Assembly (NCBI GenBank): GCA_963580285.1
Contig: OY757015.1
Span: 132,564,029-132,628,028, forward strand
Reading direction: 5' to 3'
Source of the DNA: Lucinisca nassula
Lineage: Eukaryota; Mollusca; Bivalvia; Lucinida; Lucinidae
DNA: 64,000 nt
The notes beneath the pieces are model-generated. The model was not told the DNA's origin. It did not search any database and saw nothing but the letters and a program-made list of their open reading frames with translations. This document shows, in pieces, positions 24,000-34,047 of the stretch (within the stretch, counting starts at the first letter, position 1; every line of letters starts with the position of its first letter). A program made the translations under genes and the position numbers.

Positions 24000-24511
24000 T
24001 TTACCAAAAATCTAAGAAAAGTATTATATTTCTATATTTCTGCTCAAAGCATAGATTGTGAGAACTCGTTAGAGTCGCCTCGGTGAGGCGGTTCAAACTA
24101 GTAACCACCATCTATGTTATAAGCAGAATTAAGAAGAAATATCACAATAACACACCCGTGCGACATAGTTGATTTTTTTTCAGATCTCCAAAATGGCTAC
24201 TTTTCTAATGAAAATTCGTGATATTTTTCATTTATCCTGCAAATACATGCATAGGTTGTGGGTGCTCGTTAGAACCGCCTCAATGCGAAGGTTCTAACGA
24301 GTACCCACAACCTATGTCTTGGAGCAGAAATAAGAAAAAATAATGTATACCCCCGTTCACCCCCAATTTCTCGATATAAAGTGAGGTTTAAGGGGGTGTT
24401 CATTTCACGGACTTTTTTCACGCGATGATTTACACCCATGTAAATTCCAGTTATATTATATAAAGGTTAGGTTTAAGGGCTCAAAATAATATAGGCTTGT
24501 TTTCATGATGT
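24000..24511 (+). mobile_element. HP-MITE cluster (A remnant, full B, A remnant)
   Basis: Three abutting pieces. 24000-24147 has a hairpin with CATAGATTGTGAGAACTCGTTAGAG. 24148-24428 is a full subfamily B copy (AATAACACACCCGTGCGACATAG ... CACGCGATG) with GTGGGTGCTCGTTAGAACCGCC/GGTTCTAACGAGTACCCACAACC. 24429-24511 is a subfamily A end. Confidence 0.7.
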
Positions 24512-24689
24512 CGTGAAAACACGGTATGTTCATATTGTGAACAAGAAATATGATCGCGATATCTTCACAGTGGCAGCCCGGACTACTTTTTCAATATTCT
24601 TTTTTCATAAATGCCAGACACATTTGGTCTAAAACATAAAAATTTTCACGAGTGCGAAGCGTGAGTGAAAATTCTGATTTTTTGATTTT

Positions 24690-24890
24690 ACGCCACCTAA
24701 AACACTATTTTATTTTTGAGGCATTGATTCCAATTTTGAGTGTGTGTGTGTTTTTTATCATACATTGAGATGAAATGATATCTCAAGCCCTGTCGCCCAA
24801 ACAAACAAAAATGGTTTATATGTAGGGACGGCCAGCCTCGAACCACTTTGGCTGTTCAGGCATAGATCCTGTAAGCGGTTTTTCACATTT
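24690..24890 (-). mobile_element. SINE-A, diverged
   Basis: GCATTGATTCCAATTTTG, ACATTGAGATGAAATGATATCTCAAGCCCTGTCGCCCAAAC and CTGTAAGCGGTTTTTC. It lies head to head with the next copy. Confidence 0.75.
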
Positions 24891-24898
24891 CAGTAATG

Positions 24899-25190
24899 GT
24901 CATTGAAGAAATATATGGGCTGCATGATGCTTTCACGCAGGGCTGAATCCGGTCCGCCCGCACACTAGTACCGGTAAACCACTTAGAGGATCTTAGCCTG
25001 TCCAGGAACCACGGTGCGAGGCGCCCATGCTAATAAACCCTATTGGTTTCATTGGGCGACAGGGCTAGAGATGTCATTTCATCTCAATGTCGGGTAAAAG
25101 TCCCACAAAATTGGAAGCAACGTCTCCAAAATGACATTTACAGTTTACAGTGTTGACGGGGACGTTAAACCTCAAATCAAACAAACAAAT
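24899..25190 (+). mobile_element. SINE-A, near full length
   Basis: TTGAAGAAATATATGGGCTGCATGATGC...GGTAAACCACTTAGAGGATCTTAGCC...GGAAGCAACGTCTCC...GGACGTTAAACCTCAAATCAAACAAACAAA. With 24690-24890 it forms a large inverted repeat. Confidence 0.9.
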
Positions 25191-25990
25191 CAGTACTGGT
25201 CACGAACAAACTCAGTAAAACCGAGTCTGCTATTTTCGTTTATTTCGACTCGTATACATATATTGCATTCTGACATGCAGAACTCTAGTTAAATGTGAGA
25301 TTGAGGGGTAGTGATTTTAATTGCCTAGGTGAGGCAAAACCTATTAATATCCACAACATTTTTTTTCGGAGAAATGAAGACGTTTATCCTAAAATGTCAT
25401 CAACTACCTTCTAACCCCCCCCCCCCCCCACCCCCAAACCCCCCCCCCCCCCCCATACACACACACATACTCTCTCTTCACCGTGTATGACATATGATAA
25501 TTCTCGTGCTGTTCATAGAGGCGGATCTAACGTGGAGCCTCAATACGGTTTGTGCGTTGTTTTTGTGGAAATCATGAATTGTGTAAAGTCGATAGCATCA
25601 CCTTAATAACACAGATTATGAGTGCTCCTTAGCATCCTACATCGTTGAGATAAAGGTTGGGGGTTACAGGGATCTACAATATTTTCTTTATTTTTGCTAA
25701 TTTAGAAATTAAAACATAGATTGTGGGTACTCGTTACCGAACACCAAACACAATGTTTGATAAAATATCACGCAAATATCATTGATTTTTAATGTCGGAA
25801 AACTGTTCGTTTTTTTTTTTTTTTTTTTGTTTTTTTGTTTTGTTTTGTTTCATTCACTATGTCACCCGGTCTGATTATGTCCACTAACATTTTTAGGATG
25901 CAAGATTGTCACATTTTCCAGAGATTGCAGGTTCTGGTAAAACTGCATCAGTCAGACGGTTCTAACGAGTGCCCACAATCTATGTTTTGG
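25191..25990. other. No gene; C/A-rich tract and HP-MITE scraps
   Basis: Poly-C with ACACACAC at 25414-25470, a poly-T run near 25810-25828 and scattered hairpin remnants (GATTGTGGGTACTCGTTACC near 25715; CGGTTCTAACGAGTGCCCACAATC near 25960). Confidence 0.6.
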
Positions 25991-25994
25991 GAAA

Positions 25995-26668
25995 AGGAGT
26001 AAGAATGTTGTCCGGCTGGCAGAACTTGCGACCCCTGATCACCAGCTAGACGCGCATCAGACTGAGCTACAGATCCTCGAATTAATGTCGCCCGACCGGC
26101 AGCTACCGAACCCGCGACACCTGATCAACAGTCAGACGTACATCAGACTGTACTACAGGTCCCCGAATTAACGGTGTCCGACCGGCAGCTACCGAACCCG
26201 CGACACCTGATCAACAGTCAGACGTACATCAGACTGTCCTACAGGTCCCCGAATTAAAGTTGTCCGACCGGCAGGTACCAAACCACGACTCCTGATCACC
26301 AGCAAGACGCACACCAGACTGTGCGACAGATCCACGAATTAATGTTGCCCGACCAGCGGGTACCGAACCCGCGACATCTGATCACCAGTCAGTCGCGCAT
26401 CAGACTGTGCTACAGACCCACGAATTAATGTTGCCCGGTCGGCAGGTACCGAACTCGCAACCTGTGATCACCAGTCAGACGCGCATCAGACTGCTACAGA
26501 CCCACGAATTAATGTTGCCCGGCCGGCAGGTACCGAACTCGCAACCCCTGATCACCAGTCAGATGCGCGTCAGACTGCTACAGACCAACGAATTAATGTT
26601 GCCCGGCCGGCAGGTACCGAACTCGCAACCCCTGATCACCAGTCAGATGCGCATCAGACTATGCTTCC
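25995..26668 (-). repeat. Tandem array of about eight tRNA-like units (unit about 85 bp)
   Basis: Each unit, read on the minus strand, carries a box-A-like TGTAGCACAGTCTGATGCGCG and a box-B-like GGGTTCGGTACC, followed by TGCCGGCCGGGCAACATTAATTCG before the next unit. Box-A phrases recur every 84-86 bp (near 26050, 26135, 26222, 26312, 26398, 26481, 26565 and 26651). The last three units are the most alike. Open frames on the plus strand simply reflect the near-multiple-of-three period. Confidence 0.85.
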
Positions 26669-27062
26669 GAGGCCTGCATAAAGCAAGTGTTCCAGTTTGT
26701 TTTAGGGAAAACTAATATCAGATTGCGTATTCCTAGGCTTTCGCATGCTTCGCTGTTACCGTCCAGTCAGCTATATTAAGGTCATATCGAGCCGGCTAGT
26801 CAGTTTCTAAGCCACTTATTGTTTCCTGGACCAACACCATTTGATCAGCACATTACACATTATATCACCAGAAAGTTGCATCTTGCCCTTAGAATCGGTG
26901 GAAGCGAGGGATATTTCAGGATCAATCACCACGAAAGAAGTTTACTGGGCCCATTTGTGATCATCAGACCGGGTCACCGAGACCGACCACATGTGTAACA
27001 AATGATTCCCTAGTAGAATTTGTATATATGTGCGTAGTTTAGGCTTTATCCTCGCTGGTCAC
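26669..27062. other. No recognisable gene
   Basis: Unique-looking sequence between the tRNA-like array and the ATG/ATC microsatellite. Confidence 0.45.
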
Positions 27063-27088
27063 ACATGACGATGACGATGATGATGATG

Positions 27089-27159
<71 letters not shown>

Positions 27160-27221
27160 CATCATGATACGTACGTCATATATGATGATGATGATGATGA
27201 TGATGATGACGGTGGTCACAC

Positions 27222-27264
<43 letters not shown>
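27063..27264 (+). repeat. (GAT)n/(CAT)n palindromic microsatellite
   Basis: GATGATGATG runs into CATCATCATC and back, punctuated by the shared phrase GATACGTACGTCATATATG. The tract is self-complementary over about 100 bp; polyaspartate/polyhistidine frames here are artefacts. Confidence 0.95.
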
Positions 27265-27265
<1 letters not shown>

Positions 27266-27316
27266 ACGTACGTCATATATGTTTACCACTGCGAGTTGCA
27301 TATGCGATAATTTAAC

Positions 27317-27372
27317 ACCCACCCCCCCCCCCCCACCCCCATCCCCACCCCCCCCCCACACACACACACACG
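27317..27372 (+). repeat. C-rich and CA-rich low complexity
   Basis: CACCCCCCCCCC blocks then (AC)n. Confidence 0.95.
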
Positions 27373-28133
27373 TGGGGTGTTGTGTAGTTTAAAAATATTA
27401 TTAAAACATGGTGTATTTTGATTTTATAATACATTATTATTCAACTCAACAACGTTACTATGGTTATTTCCTGCTTATTTTTCCCACAAACGTATTGATG
27501 AGGAACTTGTATATTGAACAAGGCAGCTCTTTGATATCAGATTACACGGGGCGGTATTCAGAAGATGTGCGGTTACCTGCAGGGCATTAGGTTAGCAGCG
27601 GAATGACAGGTACATACTGAGACGCGTCACGGCAATAGAAACCTATCGGGAAATGTCGGTATTTGTGTTGTCCGATTTCGATAAAGTGGTTTTTCCGTTG
27701 CACTAAATGTTTTATTTATTTATTTATTTATATTTATTTATTTGTCGCGGCAAATTTTATTGTCACACGAGTGCTAAAATTCCAACTGTCACATCATTAG
27801 AACGTAGTTTTCAGATGAAAAGTAATGTTTTCATCTCAATCCAAATTTAGAGTGTAGGTGTTCGTTACAACCGCCCCAGTGAGACAGATCTAACGAGTGT
27901 CCACAAACTACATTTACGGGCAGAAAAATGAAAAAATAATGTATATTTCTGTAAATTCCAATTTACTATATAAAGTGCGCGACCGCGTGTGTGTGTTATT
28001 TCCTTACATGTTTTTTTTTTTTCATTATCTTCACGTGTCACTATTTCACCCCTTTATGGTCTGCACTATTTCCATATACATGTACATCCACCCAGCTTTG
28101 GATGATGATGAGTGTCATTATTACTATTGTTAA

Positions 28134-28166
<33 letters not shown>

Positions 28167-28326
28167 TGAATCCGACAGAAAACAAAATCGGGAATGCCAT
28201 ACGTTATGTAGCATATGTCCAGCGTTATATTTTCCAAAAAGTTGATTGAGGGCAAAAATCGAAAATAGCTTAACAGCTTGGACTAGGAGAGTCTTTGAAA
28301 CCGGATTACGTAAGATGTGCATTGTT
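27373..28326. other. No gene; short repeats only
   Basis: (ATTT)n near 27711-27740, a degraded HP-MITE hairpin around 27850-27960 and (TTA)n at 28131-28165. Confidence 0.6.
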
Positions 28327-28601
28327 TGTTTCTTGAGGTTTAACGTCCCCGTCAACACTGTAAATGTCATTTTGGAGACGTTGCTTCCAATTTTGTGGGA
28401 CTTTTACCCGACATTGTGATGAAATGACATCTCAAGCCCTGTCGCCCAATGAAACCAATAGGGTTTATTAGCATGGACGGTCCGCCTCGCACTGCGGTTC
28501 CTGGACAGGCTTAGATCTTCTAAGCGGTTTACCAGTACTAGTATGCGGGCTGGATTCAGCTCTGCGTGGAAGCATCATGCAGCGCATATATTTTTTCAAG
28601 C
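28327..28601 (-). mobile_element. SINE-A
   Basis: GTTTCTTGAGGTTTAACGTCCCC ... GGAGACGTTGCTTCCAATTTTGTGGGAC ... CTTCTAAGCGGTTTACCAGTACTAG ... TTCAGCTCTGCGTGGAAGCATCATGCAG. Little divergence from the 29398 copy. Confidence 0.9.
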
Positions 28602-29397
28602 ATAGAGCGAATTGACATGTACACAGAATGAAGAGTCGAACTACGTACTTTGCCGCGTCACGGTATAACGAACCAACGTCGTTACCTTGATTCTTTCTTC
28701 TATTTCGAAAAACTGAGCGTTTACTTTTTCTGTGGTATTAATTTATTTATGGCTAATTTGGATACACTTACCAAACACACTCGTGGGATGAAATTGCTTC
28801 TTTCATATAATCTGGCCCCTAAGTAATAAAAATGTTTCATGCTCAACTATGCTGAGCATGAAATCGATACTACTCGCAAATATTACAGTAATGGGACCAA
28901 ACATATAATGTCTGTGCTCGTTACAACCATTCAATGGAGGCGGATCTAACGAGTACCCACAATCCACGCTTTTGAGGAGAAATATTATAGCAATGTATAT
29001 AAATGTTAACCCAGAAAATTGTATATATAAAGAGTTTTGTTATTTCCATAAAACGCACTTGTTACTTTATCACCCGGCAGTTGCATCAGAAGCAAATAAA
29101 ATCATTTGTCTTCATCTTTCATTACGATCAAACATCTGTGTGGCATAGGGCATTTTTAGCATGTTTACTGATGAACATCTGTGATTCTATTCTTATGCAT
29201 ATTCTAAAGATAGGCTGATGGTGCTCGTTCGAACCGGTTCATTGAGGCGGTGCTAATGAGTACCCACGACCGATGTCTTTGAACAGAAATAAGAAAAAAC
29301 AATCAATCGATCAATATTCAAACGATATGCTGATGGTGCTCGTCCGAACTGGTTCATTGAGGCGGTGCCAATGTGTACCCACGACCGACGTCTTTGA
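28602..29397. other. HP-MITE remnants, no gene
   Basis: Degraded subfamily B/A pieces at about 28905-29040 and 29130-29397, including two copies of GGTTCATTGAGGCGGTGC-AATG-GTACCCACGACCGA. Confidence 0.6.
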
Positions 29398-29694
29398 TTT
29401 GTTTGTTTGATTTGAGGTTTAAAGTCCCCATCAACACTGTAAAGGTCATTTTGAAGACGTTGCTTCCAATTTTGGGGACTTTTACCCGACATTGAGATGA
29501 AATGACATCTCAAGCCCTGCCGCCCATTGAAACCAATAGGGTTTATAAGCATGGACGGTCCGACACTCACTCCTCTTTGCTTAGATCCTCTTAGCAGTTT
29601 ACCAGTACTCGTGTGTGGGTCGGATTCAGCTCCTCGTGGAAGCATCACGCAGCCCATATATTTCTTCAAGCCCCGATTGTCGGGGCCGTATCGT
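29398..29694 (-). mobile_element. SINE-A with 9-bp target duplication
   Basis: Complete copy from TTTGTTTGTTTGATTTGAGG to CGGGGCCGTAT. CGTCTTTGA occurs at 29389-29397 and again at 29695-29703, restoring the interrupted HP-MITE phrase that continues ACAGAAATAAGAAA. Its only open frame (29253-29726, minus) is not a recognisable protein. Confidence 0.92.
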
Positions 29695-29994
29695 CGTCTT
29701 TGAACAGAAATAAGAAAGATAATCAATCAATCAACCAATCAATCAATCAAATTTTATTCGCTTAAGCTTATGCAGCTCATCATAATCAAACATATATAGA
29801 CAGACAAATAAGTGAAGAATAGCATAAAAGTGAATTACTGGATGGGGCATTGTCTTACACAATACAAGTTCTCAGGCTACATGTTGGCGACATACCTGTT
29901 AGAAGCTACCAAAGCCCAGCAAGTTAACGTCGCACGAGCGTCAAAACAAGATGTTGCATCGACGCCCATGCGACGCCGACTAGACGTCGTTTAT

Positions 29995-30265
29995 TTGTTT
30001 GTTTGATTTGGGGTTTTACGCCCCCGTCAACACTGTGTAGGTCATTTTGGAGACGTTGTTCCGATATTGTGGGACTTATACCTGACATTGAGATATGACT
30101 TCTCAAGCCCTGCCGCCTAATAAATCCAATATGGTTTATATGCATGGACCGTCCAACTCGCACCACTTTTCCTGGGCACGCTTAGTACTCACGTGCGATT
30201 GGTTTCAGCTCTGCGTGGAAGCATCATGCAGCCATCTATTACTTCAAGCCCCAATGGGCGGGGCT
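29995..30265 (-). mobile_element. SINE-A
   Basis: GTTTGATTTGGGGTTTTACGCCCCCGTCAACACTG...GGAGACGTTGTTCCGATATTGTGGGAC...CAGCTCTGCGTGGAAGCATCATGCAG...CCCCAATGGGCGGGGC. The LINE-like tail is at the left. Confidence 0.88.
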
Positions 30266-30365
30266 GGACTAGACGTCGTATGGACGCTAGGTCACCTACG
30301 ATACAGGTATGTGACTTCTGTGGTTGCTAAGATTTTGGAAAAGGTCTGCTGGCATGTCAGCAGAC

Positions 30366-30415
<50 letters not shown>
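30366..30415 (+). repeat. (AAT)n microsatellite
   Basis: About 16 AAT units, running into a HP-MITE subfamily B right end. Confidence 0.97.
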
Positions 30416-30418
<3 letters not shown>

Positions 30419-30784
30419 ATTCCCCCGTCAACCCCAGTTTTTTCTTGATAAAGGGGGGTCTAGTGGGGATCTTCATTTCACGGACTTGTTAACCTGATGG
30501 TTATGTTTCTTTCCTTTTTATCTTCTCATGTATATCATGAGCATGGATATTTTAGTCTGTTATATTACTTCATGCAACAAACACTCACCTAAACCTTCCT
30601 AAAGCGCAAAATTTGGGTTTACAGTCATGAATATCCGCCACCGTTTTTTAAACACACACACACGCACGCGCGCACGCACGCACACACACGCGCGCGCGCA
30701 TGCACACACGCGAACACACAAACGCACACAGGTTAACAGCCGCTATTTGGATAAATCGCCAATGCCAGATTATTTTCTTAAGAT

Positions 30785-31040
30785 CATCATGAAAAGTGTA
30801 TATATAATGTTGACCCCATTGAACCCCATTTTCATAAAGTACAACTGGGGTTAACGGTTTCCTATTTCTGCTCGAAGCGGTTCTAACGAGGACCAGCAAT
30901 CTATGTTTAGGTTCACGTTCGGTGAAGATCAGCAATCCATTTTTAGAGCAGAAAAATGCAAGATATCGGATATTTTGTCAGAAAATTTTCAATTTTTGGT
31001 GACAAAACTTTCAATATATTTGAATGGGCGTGTTTTCGTA
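30785..31040 (+). mobile_element. HP-MITE subfamily A, decayed centre
   Basis: CATCATGAAAAGTGTATATATAAT...GACCCCATTGAACCCCATTTT...GGGCGTGTTTTCGTAA, with only scraps of the central palindrome left. Confidence 0.7.
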
Positions 31041-32160
31041 AAGTACCGTTGAAGATGAAATCGCCAAAATAGTTATTCTTAGTTTCGAGTGAAAACTTAT
31101 CAATTTTATGCTCGGAACATAGATTCAACAAAGCTCGTTATAACCGCCGTGTACTTTGTTTTTCAAAAAAGTTGGGTTGCAGGGGTATTAATTAACAAAT
31201 ACTGATTAACGCGTTCTATTTCATAATTCGCTTTAGGAAAATAGAGGCACGAGACAAGCTGCATTCTTCCATAATATTCAGACGAAAAATAAAAATAATA
31301 AAAAAATAATTATCATTCGCGCTTATATCTGCATCAAACCATTATGATTACGCTCCCGTGCGCTAAATGTCTCTAAAACTAACGTTTCTCAGATGCAAAT
31401 GTTTTTTTTTTAATTCTGCCATATTTATAGATTTATGACTGCTCATTAGAACCACCTTGGTAATACGGTTTTAACGAGTATCCACAATCTATGTTTTAGA
31501 ACAAAAATACAAAAAATAATGAATTCCCCGTAAATCCCATTTTCTCAAAAAAAAAAAAAAAAAAAAAAATGCTCATTAGAACCGCCCTGTCCAGAAAGTT
31601 TTAAGGAGTACCCGTAATCTATGTTTTGGAGCAAAAATAAGGAAAAAAGGAACACCTCGTAAACCCAATGTGCCCTACATACTGTGGGGATTAGAGGGGC
31701 CTTCTATTCACGGACTTGTTATCTTGATGCATGGGCTGTAGGGTGCTTGTTAAAACCGCTTCAACAAATCGGTTCAAACAAAAGCCCACATTCAATGCTC
31801 TTGAGATAATGTGGGATCTAGTTGGACATGTTGGAGTGTTTATTTAACGGACTTTTTGTTGAGGTGATGATGAATAATTTAGAAATTCTGAATTAACATA
31901 TAACAAATATCGATTAATGTATAACAGTTTCCGGAAAGCAGATATTACACACGCGTGTAAACACATTACCTGGCGTTGCATGGCAACGTAAGTGAAGTGT
32001 GGTCAGTGACAAATCTCGCCAATACTATTATATGACCCTAATGTCTTGGGAAATACGGTCATCTGTAATTGCCAGAATATACAGGAAATCTAATAATTTT
32101 AGCCTCAGTGTGGCACAAATATTTCCTTAACATTTAAACAAACAAAGAACATTTCTCAGC
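31041..32160. other. Decayed HP-MITE pieces, no gene
   Basis: Hairpin halves recur at about 31440-31500, 31570-31630 and 31735-31800 with subfamily B right ends (CACGGACTTGTTATCTTGATG). Poly-A at 31549-31569. Confidence 0.6.
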
Positions 32161-32162
32161 TA

Positions 32163-32410
32163 ATGCATTTTCTTAACCCGTATTTGACAAGCCCATTTGA
32201 CAAAGATGGAATCTCCCACCTAGTAAGTTTGGATTGGTCCATTTCCAATTATTGGGCTGCTAGGTTTGTTTTATTAGCGACACATTTTGCAACAATGTTT
32301 GTACTTTCAGCAAACAGTGTAGAACCAGGTCAGACGTCGCGTTTTGTGGCGTCTGATCTGGGTCTGCACTATTTGCCAATGTCCCACAAAAGGGCCGCTA
32401 GGCATATATT
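32163..32410 (+). mobile_element. M2-related MITE, diverged
   Basis: Contains AACAGTGTAGAACCAGGTCAGACGTCGCG...GGCGTCTGATCTGGGTCTGCACTATTTGCCA, the M2 palindrome, but the flanks differ from other M2 copies. Confidence 0.6.
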
Positions 32411-32906
32411 GGTTAAATCTTCGATACACTTATTTGTTTGTTTTTCTTTCTTTATTTATTTATTTATTTATTTATTTTTTTTTTTTTGTTTCTTTTGTTT
32501 TTAGAAAAAAAGTCCATAAAGATTTTTAGGTCTGAAAATTTATCATGCATTAAGCTGAGGTATTATCCATGTCATTCTCGATTGTTCTTTATATATGTAT
32601 AGTTTAGTTAAGATTGTTCTTTGTACTCCGTATTTAAAGTCAATGATCATGTCATTTCTTAAGCAATGGCATACATGTACTTACAGAATATTCATTTTTT
32701 TCTCAAATATAACTTTAATTTTAAATGACGCGATTGTAGTGAATCTATATGTTAAGCTGTTGAAGATAATCGAAAATAAACATGCACAGATATTTAAGTC
32801 AACTAAAGCGATTGCGCATTCGCGCTAAATGCATAAATTCGATTGGCTCAGTCATAAAACGGTTTCAAACGGTCATACTATTGGCCAAAACGGGAAAGCG
32901 TTTTCA
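32411..32906. other. Left flank of the Polinton, no gene
   Basis: AT-rich, with (TTTA)n at 32452-32480. The last 90 bp (ATTGGCTCAG...AAAACGGTTTCAAACGG...CCAAAACGGGAAAGCGTTTTC) resemble in character the AACG-rich right flank at 51476-51600. Confidence 0.5.
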
Positions 32907-32912
32907 ATAGCG
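32907..32912. repeat. Target site duplication, left (ATAGCG)
   Basis: Identical to 51470-51475 directly outside the other end of the Polinton. A 6-bp duplication is the hallmark of Polinton/Maverick integration. Confidence 0.92.
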
Positions 32913-33507
32913 AGTAGTAAGGGCCCCACTTGGGCATCATGGACTGCGCATGCGCAGCATTTGTATAACTTCCGGTGAAACGTAAGCGAAACGATTAGAT
33001 GACGAAACTACCCTAAATATCGGACGTGTGTTCGAATGACGTAACTCGCGGTAATTACGCCGTAAGTATCCTAAATTTTGAGGCGAAAGATGTTCCCGCG
33101 GATTGGCGAAGTTCGCCGTCCCCGATCTGGTCGGGGTGATTGGGGTCTACCCCGTTCGCTCGAGCTCTCCTATCCCAATATTTAGGGAGATACTACCCGG
33201 TATAGTATTGATGAAATTAAGTCTCTCACCCGCAAAACAATTATCGCCTCGAAAACCGGGAAACAATGGAAGGTGTTGGAAGAGCTCGACTCGATGCGAG
33301 AAACTAGTAATGGACCGCGTCCCGGAAAAAAAAAAGTTTGGTTCGTTCGATTTTAGGTTTAACGTCCCCGTCAACGCCGTATAGATCATTTTGGGGACAT
33401 TGCTTCCAGTCGCGCGAGACCTTTACCGGACATATCTACGACATTTGTATCTCGGAGAATCTTTCTCGGCTACGGAATTTATACGGATATCAGGGGGGCG
33501 TAGCCAG
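32913..33507 (+). repeat. Left terminal inverted repeat
   Basis: About 595 bp, matching the reverse complement of 50866-51469 with scattered differences and a few short indels. Ordered landmarks: GGACTGCGCATGCGCAGCAT, CCGGTGAAACGTAAG, TTACGCCGTAAGTATCCTAAATTTTGAGGCGAAAGATG, CCCAATATTTAGGGAGATACTACCCGGTATAGTATTGATG, a SINE-A tail fragment at about 33341-33410, and ATACGGATATCAGGGGGGCGTAG. The open frame 33103-33384 has no recognisable product and its counterpart in the other repeat differs, so it is not called. Confidence 0.93.
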
Positions 33508-33633
33508 AGCAAAAAAAAAAAAAAAGTATTGATCAATACAGAGCGAGTTTGGTCATGTCTAAATTATCTCATCTGATTGGTTGGAGCAATGAGTTAAACC
33601 TTTCTGCGTGCTGGTCAAGACCTCAGTTTCAAA

Positions 33634-33942
33634 ATGAATTCGTGTTGTAAAGTGTCAAACCACGCGATAGAAAAACATCTTTACTCCGAGAGTATGGGAG
33701 CTTCTGTCTTTTCAAATAGACGTGTCATGTTTGATAGTATCAAGAAGTGTTTGGATAAGCCTGACAAAAAGAACGTGTGCGGTAAAAGGCTCGAACTCAT
33801 AAAAACCTTTACTTTTGACATAGGAATTTTGGGATACAGCAGACGAACGAGCAACACCATTAAAGTCGTGTGTACTCAAACCAGGAGAAAAACGCTTGTC
33901 ATAACCGCTTATCCGATAGTGACATTCATCGAACGTGTTTAG
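33634..33942 (+). CDS. Small EndoU/BECR-fold-like nuclease domain protein (tentative)
   Basis: 102 residues, the first gene inside the left terminal repeat. The pattern is a His-containing start (H10, H15), a central helix ending in DKP (about 41-43), a strand IKVVC (76-80) and a terminal ITAYP motif (90-94). This order resembles the EndoU/barnase-RelE-colicin (BECR) ribonuclease domains found at the ends of bacterial polymorphic toxins and in related families. I base the link only on this motif pattern; overall similarity is weak and no full catalytic set can be fixed by eye. An ATTGG box (inverted CCAAT) lies about 60 bp upstream, and no TATA box is evident. If real, it could be an RNase acting on host RNA or a self-limiting factor. 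It is not among the usual Polinton genes. It ends before the promoter of the PC4-like gene. A lineage-specific protein of unknown fold is the alternative. Confidence 0.5.
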   Translation: MNSCCKVSNHAIEKHLYSESMGASVFSNRRVMFDSIKKCLDKPDKKNVCGKRLELIKTFTFDIGILGYSRRTSNTIKVVCTQTRRKTLVITAYPIVTFIERV

Positions 33943-33953
33943 ACACGTTGTAT

Positions 33954-34035
33954 CCAATCAGCGACAGCCGTGAAAGAACCAATCGGATTGTACCGCATAA
34001 GTATATATACCTCGTTCGCGCGGTACTGTGTCATT
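33954..34035 (+). promoter_or_regulatory. TATA/CCAAT promoter of the PC4-like gene
   Basis: CCAAT boxes at 33954-33958 and 33979-33983 and a TATATATA box at 34002-34009, with an initiator-like TCATTCA near 34031-34037 about 25-30 bp downstream. This fits a canonical RNA polymerase II core promoter, with the start codon at 34048. The presence of a strong TATA box is notable because the element also encodes a TBP homologue. Confidence 0.65.
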
Positions 34036-34047
34036 CAATAAGGAAAC

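Noticed and set aside
25995..26668. CRISPR-like array
   Set aside because: The whole 85-bp unit is repeated with no variable spacers, the units are tRNA-like and the setting is eukaryotic.
29253..29726. 157-residue minus-strand frame
   Set aside because: It covers a SINE-A copy and the flanking MITE; the same translated phrases recur in other SINE-A copies such as 63075-63458.
33103..33384. A gene within the left terminal repeat
   Set aside because: The frame differs between the two terminal repeats (indels and stops), so it is not kept intact at both ends; only a faint older signal remains and is listed as a finding.
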